Source: Phormidium tanganyikae FI6-MK23 (GTDB lineage: Bacteria; Cyanobacteriota; Cyanobacteriia; Leptolyngbyales; Leptolyngbyaceae). Taken from it: 64,000 nt of DNA. Below, piece by piece: positions 8,144 through 17,248 of this stretch. Both the position numbers and the translations under genes were made by a program. How positions within the stretch are numbered: position 1 is the first letter of the stretch; each line of letters opens with the position of its first letter. Location of the stretch: positions 269,876 through 333,875 of the forward strand of contig JAHHHU010000004.1 of the NCBI GenBank assembly GCA_019359175.1, given 5' to 3'. Below the pieces are notes generated by a model, which had not been told where the DNA came from, did not search any database, and was given only the letters and a program-made list of their open reading frames with translations.

Positions 8144-10426
8144 CTACCCTGCCATCGGAGGCGCACCTTCTTTGGGAAGGATGTCTCTGGGGTTAACTGA
8201 GACTTGCCCGCCTGGTCTTCTTACTTCAAAGTGGAGGTGAATTTGGTATTGATTCATCGTTTGTCCTGAGCCACCCCGGACTGCGATCTGAGACCCTTTA
8301 GTGACTCGTTGACCCTGTTGGACTTGGATCGAGGCGAGATGAGCGTACCAAGTCTCCCAACCGTCGTCGTGACGAATAATCACTAATTTTCCATAGTCAT
8401 CAATCAATTCGTTCCGAGCCGTGACAACTTGACCATCTCGGGCGGCGACGACTTGATCAGGGGTGTAGCCCCCGATATCCGTTCCGTGGTGCATTCTTCC
8501 GCGAGCATTTCCCCATTCGCAGCGAGGGCCGCAAGTGTTTCCAGTCATCGGCCACATCCACTCTCCCGGCGGAACGGGTTGAGAATTTGTTTGACCCTTC
8601 GCAACCGTGGTAAAACTCCCTTTGTTTAGCTCCTGCTCGGGAACCTTCAAATCTTGTGGAGAGAACGCCTGAATCTGCGATCGCAGACTGCCCAAGTCAT
8701 AGTCATGAACAATCTGATCGATCATCCAAATTCGATTAAACACCGGTCGGGGGTGTCCTGCGGTATTGAAAGCCGATGCCACATCTAGACGCAAAATTGC
8801 GGGAGTGGTGGGGATATCGAAGGTACTGGGCAATGCCTTCACTCGCTTCAAGACATAACGAGTCGCTGCCCCTGCACTGGTGGGATTAGAAACGGGCGGT
8901 GGGGTGGATGCCCCTGTTGAACCCGGAGTTAAGGGTGTGGGCGCGTTCAGAATCGCAGTGAATTCTTGCTGTTCGCGTCGCCTCAGTTGTCGCTCTGGTT
9001 CTGACTGTAGCCGAGTGATCTGACCCGTCTGGGCATCAATCATCGTCTTGGCCTCATCTCGGACACTGCTCTCGCTCGAAGCGGTAAACTTTGTACTCGC
9101 ATCTTGCACTTCTTGTAGCTGAGAGGTTGCTTGATCACTCAGCGACCACGTATCTAGTTCGCCGCCCAGGTAATACAAAATGAATCCTGTGTCGGTCGCA
9201 GGGGGGCGCGTGAAGATTAAGGTTCCTCCTTTGTCTGAGATCGAGAAGCCGTGAAACTGACATTCCCGCATCAGTAGCTGATAGTCGGTTAGCCCGGATT
9301 GATCCACATACTGCAATGTAATATTTGCCATTGCGGGATCAGTCTTGGCAGTTAAGCCATAAGCCGCCGCGACTCGTTGGGCAAGCTGGGTCAGAGTAAT
9401 CGTCTTAAAGGCCGTGTTTCGCTTGATCCGATTCATTGCCGCCCGAATCGATTGACCACTAAAAGTCGTTGTGCCCGCATGAGCAGTATCTGTCTTGGTA
9501 TGAATAAATTCGGCTGTGAGTAACGTCCGGTTATTCTCAAACCCCAGGCGCACTTCGATCACTCGTCCCTTCGCTGACACTTCTTCTGCATCAGGGAGCT
9601 GTTGAGAGGAAGCGGTAGATGCCACAGGTTGATTTGTCGAAGCGTTGGCTTGAACCCCGGGCAGTTGTTTCAGCCATTTTTGATAAAAGTTTTCATAGTC
9701 CTGCCGCCACAATCCGCCTTGAATATTCGTATACGCGGTTTGACGATTGCTATCCGGTGTAGGCATCCAGCGATCAATTCCACCCGCACCCGTCCAGCCC
9801 TCTTTCATTCCTGAAACTAACAAAGTGGTGGAGACATCGGGGCGAAGTGCGAGATCGGGATTTCCTACTAAATCGAGTCCTAAACGACTGCCCCATTTGC
9901 GATAGTTATCTACACCTGTAATCTGAGCTAAACCGCGCCCGCCGTACTGCCCGAACTGCCCGCCCTCATTGTTATAAGCTTGGTGGTTGAAGGAACTCTC
10001 ACCTTCTGCTACAGCTAAAAGAAAGGCGATCTTTTGGGGTGCGGTGATTCCTTGTCGTCGGGCTTCAGCAATGATGGCAGGAGGCACGTCAGCGATCGCA
10101 CTGCTATTGGCTCCTGATAGTCCAGGATTTGTGGAAGATGCGCTAGGTTGAGAACTCTGTTCTGGAGGGAGTCCGCGAATCCCTTGTTCTCGGAACGTCG
10201 TCTCGATATACTTTGCCGCAATCTTGTTGTCGCGATCATTTAGCTTAACCGTGCAGCCGGAGGAGCGACTATTTCTAGATAACGTCACATTGGCACTGAC
10301 TAAGATGCCGTCCCCGGTGCGAAACGTATCGCCGCGACGATAATCCGCTGCACTGCTCAGATCCACATCATTCGCGTCTGAGATCGAGACTTGGCAATAG
10401 CCACAAATTAGTCTTTCACGCGCCAT
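8144..10426 (-). CDS. Tail hub protein with GH19/lysozyme-like and M23 peptidase domains
   Basis: From ATG 10426 the protein is 760 residues. The first about 85 residues look like the start of a gpD/XkdQ-type hub. Residues about 120-250 form a lysozyme/GH19-like domain with AFLLAVAEGESSFNH and GRGLAQITGVDNYRKWG. Residues about 290-460 resume the late-control D hub fold (TLTQLAQRVAAAYGLTAK). The C-terminus is an M23/LytM metallopeptidase with MHHGTDIGG and IHLHFEVR zinc-ligand motifs and YAHLASI. It would cut both glycan and peptide parts of peptidoglycan during injection. An alternative GTG start at 10438 exists, but the ATG overlaps the upstream stop as TGATG. Confidence 0.85.
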   Translation of the reverse strand: MARERLICGYCQVSISDANDVDLSSAADYRRGDTFRTGDGILVSANVTLSRNSRSSGCTVKLNDRDNKIAAKYIETTFREQGIRGLPPEQSSQPSASSTNPGLSGANSSAIADVPPAIIAEARRQGITAPQKIAFLLAVAEGESSFNHQAYNNEGGQFGQYGGRGLAQITGVDNYRKWGSRLGLDLVGNPDLALRPDVSTTLLVSGMKEGWTGAGGIDRWMPTPDSNRQTAYTNIQGGLWRQDYENFYQKWLKQLPGVQANASTNQPVASTASSQQLPDAEEVSAKGRVIEVRLGFENNRTLLTAEFIHTKTDTAHAGTTTFSGQSIRAAMNRIKRNTAFKTITLTQLAQRVAAAYGLTAKTDPAMANITLQYVDQSGLTDYQLLMRECQFHGFSISDKGGTLIFTRPPATDTGFILYYLGGELDTWSLSDQATSQLQEVQDASTKFTASSESSVRDEAKTMIDAQTGQITRLQSEPERQLRRREQQEFTAILNAPTPLTPGSTGASTPPPVSNPTSAGAATRYVLKRVKALPSTFDIPTTPAILRLDVASAFNTAGHPRPVFNRIWMIDQIVHDYDLGSLRSQIQAFSPQDLKVPEQELNKGSFTTVAKGQTNSQPVPPGEWMWPMTGNTCGPRCEWGNARGRMHHGTDIGGYTPDQVVAARDGQVVTARNELIDDYGKLVIIRHDDGWETWYAHLASIQVQQGQRVTKGSQIAVRGGSGQTMNQYQIHLHFEVRRPGGQVSVNPRDILPKEGAPPMAG

Positions 10427-10707
10427 CAGAATAACCACGAAATACGTTCGATTACAGACTTGAGTTTTTGAGTGCCATCCGCGAGAACGGTATCGACTTG
10501 CTGTTTGACTTGATCGACCTTGGCATTAATCGCTGACACATTCTCCAGAGACTCTGGGGTGAACGTTCCGATCTCCGGTAAGATTCCCGCTGGAATCTCG
10601 AACGGCGCGACGTTTAACGCATCCAGCACTTCTCGATAGAATGTCGTAGAACCGAATCGCTCTAACGCAATCGATTCAAGGTTTTGGCTTAAAGGTTCCG
10701 CGCTCAT
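10426..10707 (-). CDS. Tail protein X-like (LysM-type) small protein
   Basis: The 93-residue protein carries LESIALERFGSTTFYREVLD followed by FEIPAGILPEIGTF, which resembles gpX/LysM-type tail proteins (ALR-x-YG ... L-x-A-N ... L-x-P-G). Its C-terminal half is helical. Such proteins sit at the hub or tail tip and help attach the tube. It overlaps the upstream gene by 32 bases and the downstream hub gene by 1 base, indicating a tightly packed operon. Confidence 0.72.
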   Translation of the reverse strand: MSAEPLSQNLESIALERFGSTTFYREVLDALNVAPFEIPAGILPEIGTFTPESLENVSAINAKVDQVKQQVDTVLADGTQKLKSVIERISWLF

Positions 10708-11452
10708 TAGTGCCTATGGTGGAGAGAGTTTTACCTGTTGAATCGGTGATGGCGACCGCGCGGGTTTGGGGATTCGTCAAGATGCGATATTGACCCAGCT
10801 TCACTCGCTGTTGGAGACTGCTTGGCAACTTCAGCGGATTTTGTTTAATCCAAGCGATCGCGCCTTTACTTCCGGCTTCGAGTTCACGGCTCGACAACTT
10901 AGGTGAGACCTGCTGAGTGCTTCCGGGTGTCGCGGGTGTGGGTCGATTCGACAGCACTTCGATCAGCGTCATCGAACCTTCAGCGTGAACCGGGAAGCCG
11001 GAGCTGTTCCACATCTTTTCACTAAAGTCGAAGCCTGTGACGACGCAGGATTCTAAGCGACGAGTGCCCCAAACAAAGGAACACACCGGGGCGGCGAACT
11101 TTTGATTTGCAGGATCACAGCGGGTTAACTTCACTCCGGCATCAAGTAGCGGCTGGAGCGAGGCTTGATGTTGAGGGGACATCAGGATCAAGCCATTCAG
11201 CGTCAGTTGCAGAGCTTCTCCATAGCGATATTGCAGTCGAGGAATATTTGTTCCGGCAGAAGGTAGCGACTCATAGTTAGCGGCAACTTTCTGATCGATA
11301 GAGCTGGGATTGAGAATGAAATCAAACCGCTCGTTTGTTCCTTCGAGTTGCAGATAGCAATAGATATCCGCAGTGGGTTGAGGGGGCTGATTCGGTTGAG
11401 CGCGTTGTTCACTTCGGAGACGAGCGACCGCTAGAGGGTTCAATCGTGGCAT
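10676..11452 (-). CDS. Baseplate/tube-cap protein, gp53-like
   Basis: The 258-residue protein has YCYLQLEGTNERFDFILNPS followed by a GEALQLTLNGLIL segment, the pattern seen in tail tube-initiator or cap proteins of contractile systems (CIS tube/gp53-like). A Pro/Gln-rich N-terminus precedes it. The C-terminal part (about 190-258) has KGAIAWIKQNPLKLPSSLQQ and a compact beta domain. The gene lies between tape measure and gpX, the usual place for this component. The name is inferred from motif plus position. Confidence 0.65.
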   Translation of the reverse strand: MPRLNPLAVARLRSEQRAQPNQPPQPTADIYCYLQLEGTNERFDFILNPSSIDQKVAANYESLPSAGTNIPRLQYRYGEALQLTLNGLILMSPQHQASLQPLLDAGVKLTRCDPANQKFAAPVCSFVWGTRRLESCVVTGFDFSEKMWNSSGFPVHAEGSMTLIEVLSNRPTPATPGSTQQVSPKLSSRELEAGSKGAIAWIKQNPLKLPSSLQQRVKLGQYRILTNPQTRAVAITDSTGKTLSTIGTNERGTFKPKP

Positions 11453-11455
11453 AGC

Positions 11456-12823
11456 TTAGAGGCTCGACAGTTGATATTGATTCCAGCGTTGTTCGATCTG
11501 GTTCATGACTAAGTTCGCGAGTGATTCTTCGTTCATACCCGGTGCGGGATTGACGACGATTTGGGGTGCGAAGGTTGAGCCGCCGCGCGTTCTTGTAGCA
11601 GAGACTAAACTGACGAGATCCCGCTGTTGAGCACGGTTGAGAATCGTTTCTGAGGTGTTGGCGATAGCGAGGTTAGAACCAGAGGGCATCAGTGCAGTTT
11701 CGCGGGCGATCGCACTAAATAGTGAACCGACATTGAGACCTGCTGCATGGTTGGATACCGCTTGTCCCGTAACCATGCCTTTGACTGTCCCAATCGGGTT
11801 GGCAAGGAATCCTTTGATTCTTTCAACAGAATCCTGGAACCAAGTCTGAACGGACTCTACGATTCTTTGGACGCTGTTTTGCACAGACCCGATAAAGCTC
11901 GTAAAGGTGCTGCCGATCGAGGTGATGACTTTGTTGATCACGCCGCCGATCCAATCTTTTACTGAGTTGAAGGCATTTACCGCGCTGTCTTTAATCCAAG
12001 TCCAGGTGTTAGAAAACCACTGGGTAATCGCACTCCAATTATCGACAATGGCTTTTACAAGCCCCACAACGAGTAACCCTACACCCGCAGCAACCAAAAC
12101 AGGGAATCCAACGGTCGCAGCCACTACCGCTGCAATTGCAGCCGCAGTCGAAGAGGCTGCGAATGCGATGACAGCGGATGAGATGGCGGCGGCAAGGGCA
12201 ACCCCAATCGCGTTAATCGCGAATGTAGCTAGAATTCCACCGAGAATTGCGAGTCCTGCTGTGACATACGTTGACCAATCCAGGTTCATCAGAAAGGAAC
12301 CTAAACCCTTAAACGCCGCTCCGATCCCCGTTCCAATACTGCTGAACAGTTTGCCATAGTCGATAGATGCCCCTGCTTGTCCCAGCTTCGCGAGTGCAGA
12401 GTCGATCAAATCCGCCAGGGTCTTTCCAATTTGTTCAGGCTTGAGGCGTTCACCAATATCCGATAAAGAAACTGAATCCAGTGCATCGGCGGCTCCCTTC
12501 GCCCAGGAAGTCACCGTCATGATGCCGTCATAGAGGGCTTTCATGGGATCAGTATTGAGACCCATACCGCGCAGCTTTTCACCGACTTCAGTAAAGAAAC
12601 CGCTGCCTCCAAATAAAGACTCGAGGAGAGAGGCAAACCCATCTATTACGGTGCGAGACTTACCGTTCAAGGTAGTCACTTCTTTGAGGAACCCAAACAC
12701 TCCTGTATCTTGATCGAATAATGCGTGTTGAATCGTTTCAATTTGAGTCCCAGCGGTCGCCTCAAGGTCACGAAGCATCTCTGGGGGTGCGAGTCCTTTT
12801 GTCGCTGCCTCAAAGATCTTCAC
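11456..12823 (-). pseudogene. Tape measure protein, C-terminal part, separated by a MITE
   Basis: The 455-residue ORF begins at an internal ATG after the MITE insertion. It contains a long hydrophobic Ala/Gly/Val-rich segment (about 185-265), typical of the membrane-interacting part of tape-measure proteins, then W-x-x-I-x-x-W-x-x-x repeats (NWSAITQWFSNTWTWIKDSA). Joined in silico to the upstream ORF after removal of 114 bp, the reading is EDL-TLQQR-V-KIFEAATKGL, with no break. The isolated fragment starts at the first Met after that junction, so translation of this half is uncertain. Confidence 0.85.
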
Positions 12824-12840
12824 CCGCTGCTGGAGTGTGA

Positions 12841-12951
12841 TACCAAATCAACTTTTCATTGCAACAGATCCTCGCCCCCTAAATCCCCCATCCTGGGGGC
12901 CTTTGAGTAGTCTCCATAGTCCATCTGTTGCAGTCTATTTTCAATTTGGTA
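12841..12951. mobile_element. MITE inserted in the tape-measure gene
   Basis: The 111-bp element starts TACCAAATCAAC and ends ATTTGGTA. Its two ends are imperfect inverted repeats of about 30 bases, with outer TACCAAAT and inner GCAACAGAT matching exactly. TGA occurs at 12838-12840 and 12952-12954, giving a 3-bp target duplication. The centre has CCCCCTAAATCCCCC and CTGGGGG, a hairpin-like motif common in cyanobacterial small repeats. There is no coding capacity. A TNA target of 3 bp fits mobilisation by an IS5-type (IS1031 group) transposase, which is inference. Confidence 0.85.
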
Positions 12952-13594
12952 TGAGGTCTTCAATTTTCCTTCCCTCACCGTAGATCTTTTTCGAGGCTTT
13001 TTGAAGTTCGCCCAGCAAGCCCGGCATTCGCTCATTCAGCTTCAGAATACTCAATTCACTGTCAGACGCACCCTCAGCAAACTTGGTAAAGAAGAGTTGA
13101 ATGTCTGAGTTTTGGATACCGCTGGCGGGGTCTTTTAATAGTCCGAGTGTCTTCGTCAGTGATAACGCTTGCTCTTTGAATGCTTTCTCATCAAAGATGC
13201 CATCGACCGAATTCGCTTTGATTAGGGTATCCGAGATCGCTAAACCTAAGTCCTTGTAGCCCTGAGTATTCCCCGGCAACGACGCTGCCATCGCCCCAAA
13301 CTCTTTGTTCAGATCCTTGACCAACTTCGTGCCATAGGCATAGTCTTTGTTGGTCATCGCTCCGAATTGACCCGCGAGTTTAATCACGGATTGCTGCATA
13401 TCAGAGGCTTCAGAAAAGCGGTTCGTTAATGCACCCACCGCCCCAGCCGCTTGCGAAAGGGCGCTCGTATACATATTCCCTAGAAAGACCGCGCCCGCAC
13501 CTAACCCTCGTGTCTGTGACCCCAACCCTTTTAGAATTGGAGATAATTTGTCCAGTGCATCTAAAATCACTGTGATTTTGTTCTGTCCAGACAT
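12941..13594 (-). pseudogene. Tape measure protein, N-terminal part, truncated by a MITE
   Basis: The 217-residue ORF starts in TAATG overlap with the preceding chaperone-like gene. It begins SGQNKITVILDALDKLSPIL, the Phi-Asp-x-L-S-x-x-(L/M)-x-x-(L/V) opening typical of phage tape measures. Helical coiled regions follow. The last six codons (EDLIPN then stop) include MITE sequence, and the original gene continued into the ORF ending at 11456. The intact protein would have been about 690 residues, which would specify a short contractile tail. Confidence 0.85.
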
Positions 13595-13806
13595 TACTCA
13601 GATTCCTGTTTTGATTGGGATTCTTGAAGGGCTTCGTTGCGGACTTCGATCAGAAATAGCACCCGCCAGAGAGGGAGTTGGCAGGCGTGAATAAAGAAAC
13701 TGTTGTAGTCGCCACCGCAGGCGTTCAACAGGGCTTTGGTGAGCGTCCAGTGGCTAAAGGAGCGTTCTTCGATCGTCCACCAAATCTCTCCTTCCCTAAG
13801 CGCCAA
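13594..13806 (-). CDS. Small tail assembly chaperone-like protein (second ORF)
   Basis: This 70-residue ORF sits between the gpE-like ORF and the tape measure, where contractile phages place the second, usually frameshift-expressed, part of the tail assembly chaperone. It overlaps the upstream ORF by 11 bases and starts at TTG with no clear ribosome-binding site. In sequence it has W-W-T-I-E-E-R-S-F-S-H-W, like DUF-type chaperone tails. Expression by a +1 shift (or -2) from the upstream frame is possible, because the frame is open back to 13827, but no classical slippery heptamer is seen. Confidence 0.6.
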   Translation of the reverse strand: MALREGEIWWTIEERSFSHWTLTKALLNACGGDYNSFFIHACQLPLWRVLFLIEVRNEALQESQSKQESE

Positions 13807-14161
13807 AGAACTCGCGAAAGTTACTCACCGCTTCAGAAACCTCCTTGAAGGCACTCATCGGTAACTTGCCCAGAGTGGCGCGGCTACAGGAACTCTCTTC
13901 ACCGAAGCGGATACAGAGCAGGGTGAACAGTAAGTACACTTGCTCGGATCTAGGGAGTTCCGACATTGCGGATAAATCAAAGCCTCGCGCCGAAAGCAAC
14001 TCTTCTAAACGCGGCATATCATCGAGTGTGGGTTGTCGTAGCTCGAACTCCACCTCACCCGCGCTCGTCTTTAACTTGCCGACGTAATTCCCAGTCGCGA
14101 TCGGTTCTTGAGGTTCTGGGTGAGACTCAACCGCCGCGACTTCTTCTTTTTGTTTTGACAT
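13796..14161 (-). CDS. Tail assembly chaperone-like protein (first ORF)
   Basis: The 121-residue acidic protein follows the tail tube gene and precedes the overlapping second chaperone ORF and tape measure. It contains GEVEFELRQPTLDDMPRLEE and DLSAMSELPRSEQVYLLFTL. The size, acidity and place match phage tail assembly chaperones (gpE/gp41-like) that bind the tape measure before tube growth. Assignment rests mainly on context. Confidence 0.68.
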   Translation of the reverse strand: MSKQKEEVAAVESHPEPQEPIATGNYVGKLKTSAGEVEFELRQPTLDDMPRLEELLSARGFDLSAMSELPRSEQVYLLFTLLCIRFGEESSCSRATLGKLPMSAFKEVSEAVSNFREFFGA

Positions 14162-14167
14162 AAGTGA

Positions 14168-14608
14168 TTAGCTGCGTGTGTATTCGCCAGGAGCGATCGT
14201 GATCACGAGTTTGCTAGTGTCGGCGCTACTGCGATTGGCTTGAGCGACTTCTACACCGATGACCAAACAACCAAATAAGTTGAAGCCTTCGCCAACGGGT
14301 CGTGGGTCATCACTGCTATCGACGGGGACAACTGAAAGTTTGATTTCTTGTTCGTTGTCGCGCAGTCGTTCATATGCTGCCAGGATGGGTCGGTGAACGC
14401 GCGGGTCAAACTCGACGGAAATCGTGATGTCTTCTATCTCGACCATCCCTGCGACGGTGTACATTCGTCGCCGCACACCGTCGGGATATTTCGAGGTTTG
14501 CTTTTTCTCCTTGATGCCGCTGAACTCACTAAAGTAAGCGTCCGGGAGTGAAGGAGAGGATACTAAATAGTGACTCTGTGTGATCGGCTTTAATCGTCGT
14601 AGTGCCAT
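14168..14608 (-). CDS. Phage tail tube protein
   Basis: The 146-residue protein lies directly after the sheath gene, the canonical sheath-tube order. It contains YFSEFSGIKEKKQTSKYPDG, a (V/E)-x-x-G-x-x-E-I-E-D-I-T-I-S-V-E-F-D strand region and a C-terminal SKLVITIAPGEYTR strand, which fits the T4-like/phi-type tail tube fold in contractile phages (phage tail protein of the conserved 140-160 residue class). It would form the inner tube driven through the host envelope. Confidence 0.8.
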   Translation of the reverse strand: MALRRLKPITQSHYLVSSPSLPDAYFSEFSGIKEKKQTSKYPDGVRRRMYTVAGMVEIEDITISVEFDPRVHRPILAAYERLRDNEQEIKLSVVPVDSSDDPRPVGEGFNLFGCLVIGVEVAQANRSSADTSKLVITIAPGEYTRS

Positions 14609-14639
14609 GTTTGATTACCGGGTAAATTTGAAGAGGAGT

Positions 14640-15812
14640 CTAGTCAGAGAGGCGAGCAGTAAATGTACCTACCGGGACTCGAACCGTCCGGCCAACAATC
14701 TTTTCGACTGGGGCTGAGGGAATGAGATAGGCATCGAATCGCAGGATTCCAGCTTCGGTATCGAGGGCGGGATTATTCGTTTCATCACACACGACTAGAA
14801 AAGAGTCGCCTGGGTTTACGCCAAACAATGCACCCGATTGCCAGATTCGATAAAGCACTTCCTCGGCGGTGTCTTTGACTCGGCGGTAGATGATGCCTCG
14901 ACCTTCGTTAAGATCGAATAACAGGATGTCGAATGCTTCTCGGAGCGTGCGTTTAACCACGTTAAAAGTGACGCGCTGGTTGATGAATCGGAAGTACTCA
15001 TTGGTGGAACGAGTGCGAGCGCCCCACACGACTAACTGACCATTGGAATGCCGCTTCAGTAAGTTGATTCCGAGGGGGTTCGCCACATCTTGTTCAGAGC
15101 GAGTGTAGTATTTCGTAAGTCCTTTGACTCCTCGAATGGGGTAACGTAAACCCGCTGGAGCTTGAGCAAATCCTTGAGCCCGATATCGTCGGGTTGCAAC
15201 ACCCGCGACCGCTGGTGAGGGCGGTAGCTCTTTATCCTCTTGAGTGATCACCCAAGGCGAATAGTAAGCGGTGTGTCCGGCTGCTGAGACATAAGGAACG
15301 CCTTCAGTTTGCAGTTCGCCCGTGGTGTCGGTTGCCTTGGAACAATCTAGGAGGGCGACCCAATCGAAGTTCTCATCTTCTGCAATGTCGCGCATCTTAC
15401 TGGCAACGGAAAGTTTATCCGACGCAGTGGTTAGACGCTCGAATGCTTGCGGTGCAAGTAGAAATCCCTGCGGCTGATCCTCATTAAATGCAACCCCAAG
15501 CGTTGCGACAAATTCAGAGGCTACGGTGAGATTGGGAGCGGCGGCTGCGACTCGTGTAAAGTACAGGATGCCTTGTGGGTCATTGTCGAAGTAAAGCTTG
15601 ACGTAATCCGTTGAGAGCGATGCGCCGAATTGATTCGTAAAGTCAGTCGGGGATACAACTTGAGTCGGTGTGTTCACATCCCCAATCGTGGATGTACCGA
15701 CCATATAAACGTGCCCGAAGGTGGCAATCTCAACGGGGATATAACCGTCCTGATCCTCTACGATGTAAACGCCGGGGCTGAGAAACTGCGAGAGTGAAAT
15801 TGTAGTAGCCAT
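14640..15812 (-). CDS. Contractile tail sheath protein
   Basis: The 390-residue protein opens with LSQFLSPGVYIVEDQDGYIP, the S-P-G-V-Y motif of sheath N-termini. It also contains SPTDFTNQFGASLSTDYVKLYF and YFTRVAAA, and the C-terminal FDILLFDLNEGRGIIYRRVK and RFDAYLIPSAPVEKI segments that form the conserved sheath core. It is shorter than many sheaths but complete. The gene establishes that the tail is contractile. It is followed 31 bases later by the tube gene. Confidence 0.93.
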   Translation of the reverse strand: MATTISLSQFLSPGVYIVEDQDGYIPVEIATFGHVYMVGTSTIGDVNTPTQVVSPTDFTNQFGASLSTDYVKLYFDNDPQGILYFTRVAAAAPNLTVASEFVATLGVAFNEDQPQGFLLAPQAFERLTTASDKLSVASKMRDIAEDENFDWVALLDCSKATDTTGELQTEGVPYVSAAGHTAYYSPWVITQEDKELPPSPAVAGVATRRYRAQGFAQAPAGLRYPIRGVKGLTKYYTRSEQDVANPLGINLLKRHSNGQLVVWGARTRSTNEYFRFINQRVTFNVVKRTLREAFDILLFDLNEGRGIIYRRVKDTAEEVLYRIWQSGALFGVNPGDSFLVVCDETNNPALDTEAGILRFDAYLIPSAPVEKIVGRTVRVPVGTFTARLSD

Positions 15813-15833
15813 AAATTTGAACTGATAAAAGTA

Positions 15834-16439
15834 TTAGCTGTCGAGGAAGCTTTGCTGAGGATTACCGAGCGTGTCTGACTTCGAGCGCCAGATACCGACC
15901 TGAACTGTCATGGAGTCAGGTAAAGGTATTTCAACGTCTCCGGGCTGGAGGTCAGGGACAGGTTCAGAATCGAAAATCGTTTCTACCTGTAGCTCAAAGA
16001 AAGTCGTGACTAACCAGTCAGAACTGACATCATCGATTCGGGAGACTACGATCGGGGACTCAACAATGTCAGTGATGGCGACAGAGAGAATGTCATCATC
16101 GAGCACCGCACCGTTGATCAACCACTCTGTTGTGACTGACATATAGAGCGCCGTGATTTGAGTTAGCGGCAGTTCGTTGTACTGTAATCGACTGCTAAAT
16201 CGATACTGCACAGCAAAGGGCATCACGAGCGAAATCACCCGCTGCCCGATCGAAACTGCACTATTGATCTTTGGGACAAAGAGATCCTTTACGGGAGCTT
16301 GAAAGGCTACAGTCGAGGGATAAGCTTTATTCTCGATGACCGTTGTGAGTGTTCGAGGGGGGTCAGAACTCCAGGCATCGATCCGAATCTGACGACTCAT
16401 CCATAGGCGAAGGAGGTTCGATAGTTCTGAGAAACGCAA
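15834..16439 (-). CDS. Phage hypothetical protein, probable tail terminator/neck component
   Basis: The 201-residue protein lies between a small connector gene and the sheath, where neck and tail-terminator proteins are found. It is rich in beta-strand-like sequence with I-S-L-V-M-P-F-A-V-Q-Y-R-F-S and a long acidic C-terminus ending in W-R-S-K-S-D-T. I recognise no named domain. Its start is adjacent to the stop of the upstream gene with no gap. Confidence 0.6.
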   Translation of the reverse strand: MRFSELSNLLRLWMSRQIRIDAWSSDPPRTLTTVIENKAYPSTVAFQAPVKDLFVPKINSAVSIGQRVISLVMPFAVQYRFSSRLQYNELPLTQITALYMSVTTEWLINGAVLDDDILSVAITDIVESPIVVSRIDDVSSDWLVTTFFELQVETIFDSEPVPDLQPGDVEIPLPDSMTVQVGIWRSKSDTLGNPQQSFLDS

Positions 16440-16862
16440 CTATTCCTCCTCTATGGGTAAGTGACCTGAAAAGCGAGAATCAAAAGGGGCGCGGAGAATG
16501 GCACTGTAAGTTGTTGTACCTGGGATTAACTGAATGAGTCGATAGCCGCGCACTCCATTCACTTCCCAATCCCCGTTCAGCAAATCCGCTTCGGTGTAAA
16601 GTCTCACTAAGTCTGTGATCAGTAAGTCGCGCTCACTTACCACCACATCAGCACTAAAGACCGATCCGACTAAGCGAGTGGGTACAGGTTGGACTTTCGG
16701 ATTGGGTGCAATCTTAAAGACCGTCTCAATCGGTGTAATCGAACCATTGGGAAAGTTTTGCTGAATGACGCGGATCGAGTGCTGATACTGGGGCACACCA
16801 AATTGGCGGGGTAACTCCAGCAGTTTCGATTGCAGCGTCGTTAAACGTTGAACTAAACTCAT
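16440..16862 (-). CDS. Phage head-tail joining/tail completion-like protein
   Basis: The 140-residue protein contains FPNGSITPIETVFKIAPNPK and DVVVSERDLLITDLVRLYTE, a compact beta-rich profile. The segment YRLIQLIPGTTTYSAILRA near the end resembles head-closure/stopper proteins. It overlaps the upstream gp10-like gene by four bases. The role in sealing the neck is inferred from order within the head-tail connector block. Confidence 0.58.
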   Translation of the reverse strand: MSLVQRLTTLQSKLLELPRQFGVPQYQHSIRVIQQNFPNGSITPIETVFKIAPNPKVQPVPTRLVGSVFSADVVVSERDLLITDLVRLYTEADLLNGDWEVNGVRGYRLIQLIPGTTTYSAILRAPFDSRFSGHLPIEEE

Positions 16863-17245
16863 CTCGTCATTCTCCCGAAGCCGCGACCGCTGGATGCTCT
16901 CGAACGAATTGCACCGCCCAGCTCCGACTGAAGTTCGTTTTGCAATTCTTGCTGGAACAACGTGGTCGCTGTTTGTAAGCCCGCCACCGCTGCAAGCATG
17001 GGTGAAATGTATTTCGTCCCGCGCTCCTGATAGACGGTATAAGGAACTGGGTTAAGGATGGCGAGTGAGAGTGAGTTAGCGCCACTTGTGATTTCGGTTC
17101 TCCAACCCGCCCGCATTTTCCCGGTGCGAACACGAGAGCGATCGCGAGTGACCCTGAGCGCCCGATCTTTAGTCTTATTCGCAGCGTTGAGAAAGGCACG
17201 ACGCGGCGACCCGGTAAATACCTTTCCAGTTAGTTTGACCGTCAT
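16859..17245 (-). CDS. HK97 gp10-like head-tail connector
   Basis: The 128-residue basic protein has RVTRDRSRVRTGKMRAGWRT and VPYTVYQERGTKYISP. The R-T-G-(x)-M/L-R-x-G-W and Y-x-x-x-(Q/E)-x-G-T-K motifs are the signature of HK97 gp10/phage minor tail U-like connector proteins, which help join head and tail. The region sits just downstream of the capsid gene and another small connector, as expected. Confidence 0.78.
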   Translation of the reverse strand: MTVKLTGKVFTGSPRRAFLNAANKTKDRALRVTRDRSRVRTGKMRAGWRTEITSGANSLSLAILNPVPYTVYQERGTKYISPMLAAVAGLQTATTLFQQELQNELQSELGGAIRSRASSGRGFGRMTR

Positions 17246-17248
17246 AGG

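Noticed and set aside
11907..12359. 150-residue plus-strand ORF in the tape-measure gene
   Set aside because: Ala/Thr-rich antisense shadow of a repetitive hydrophobic coding stretch.
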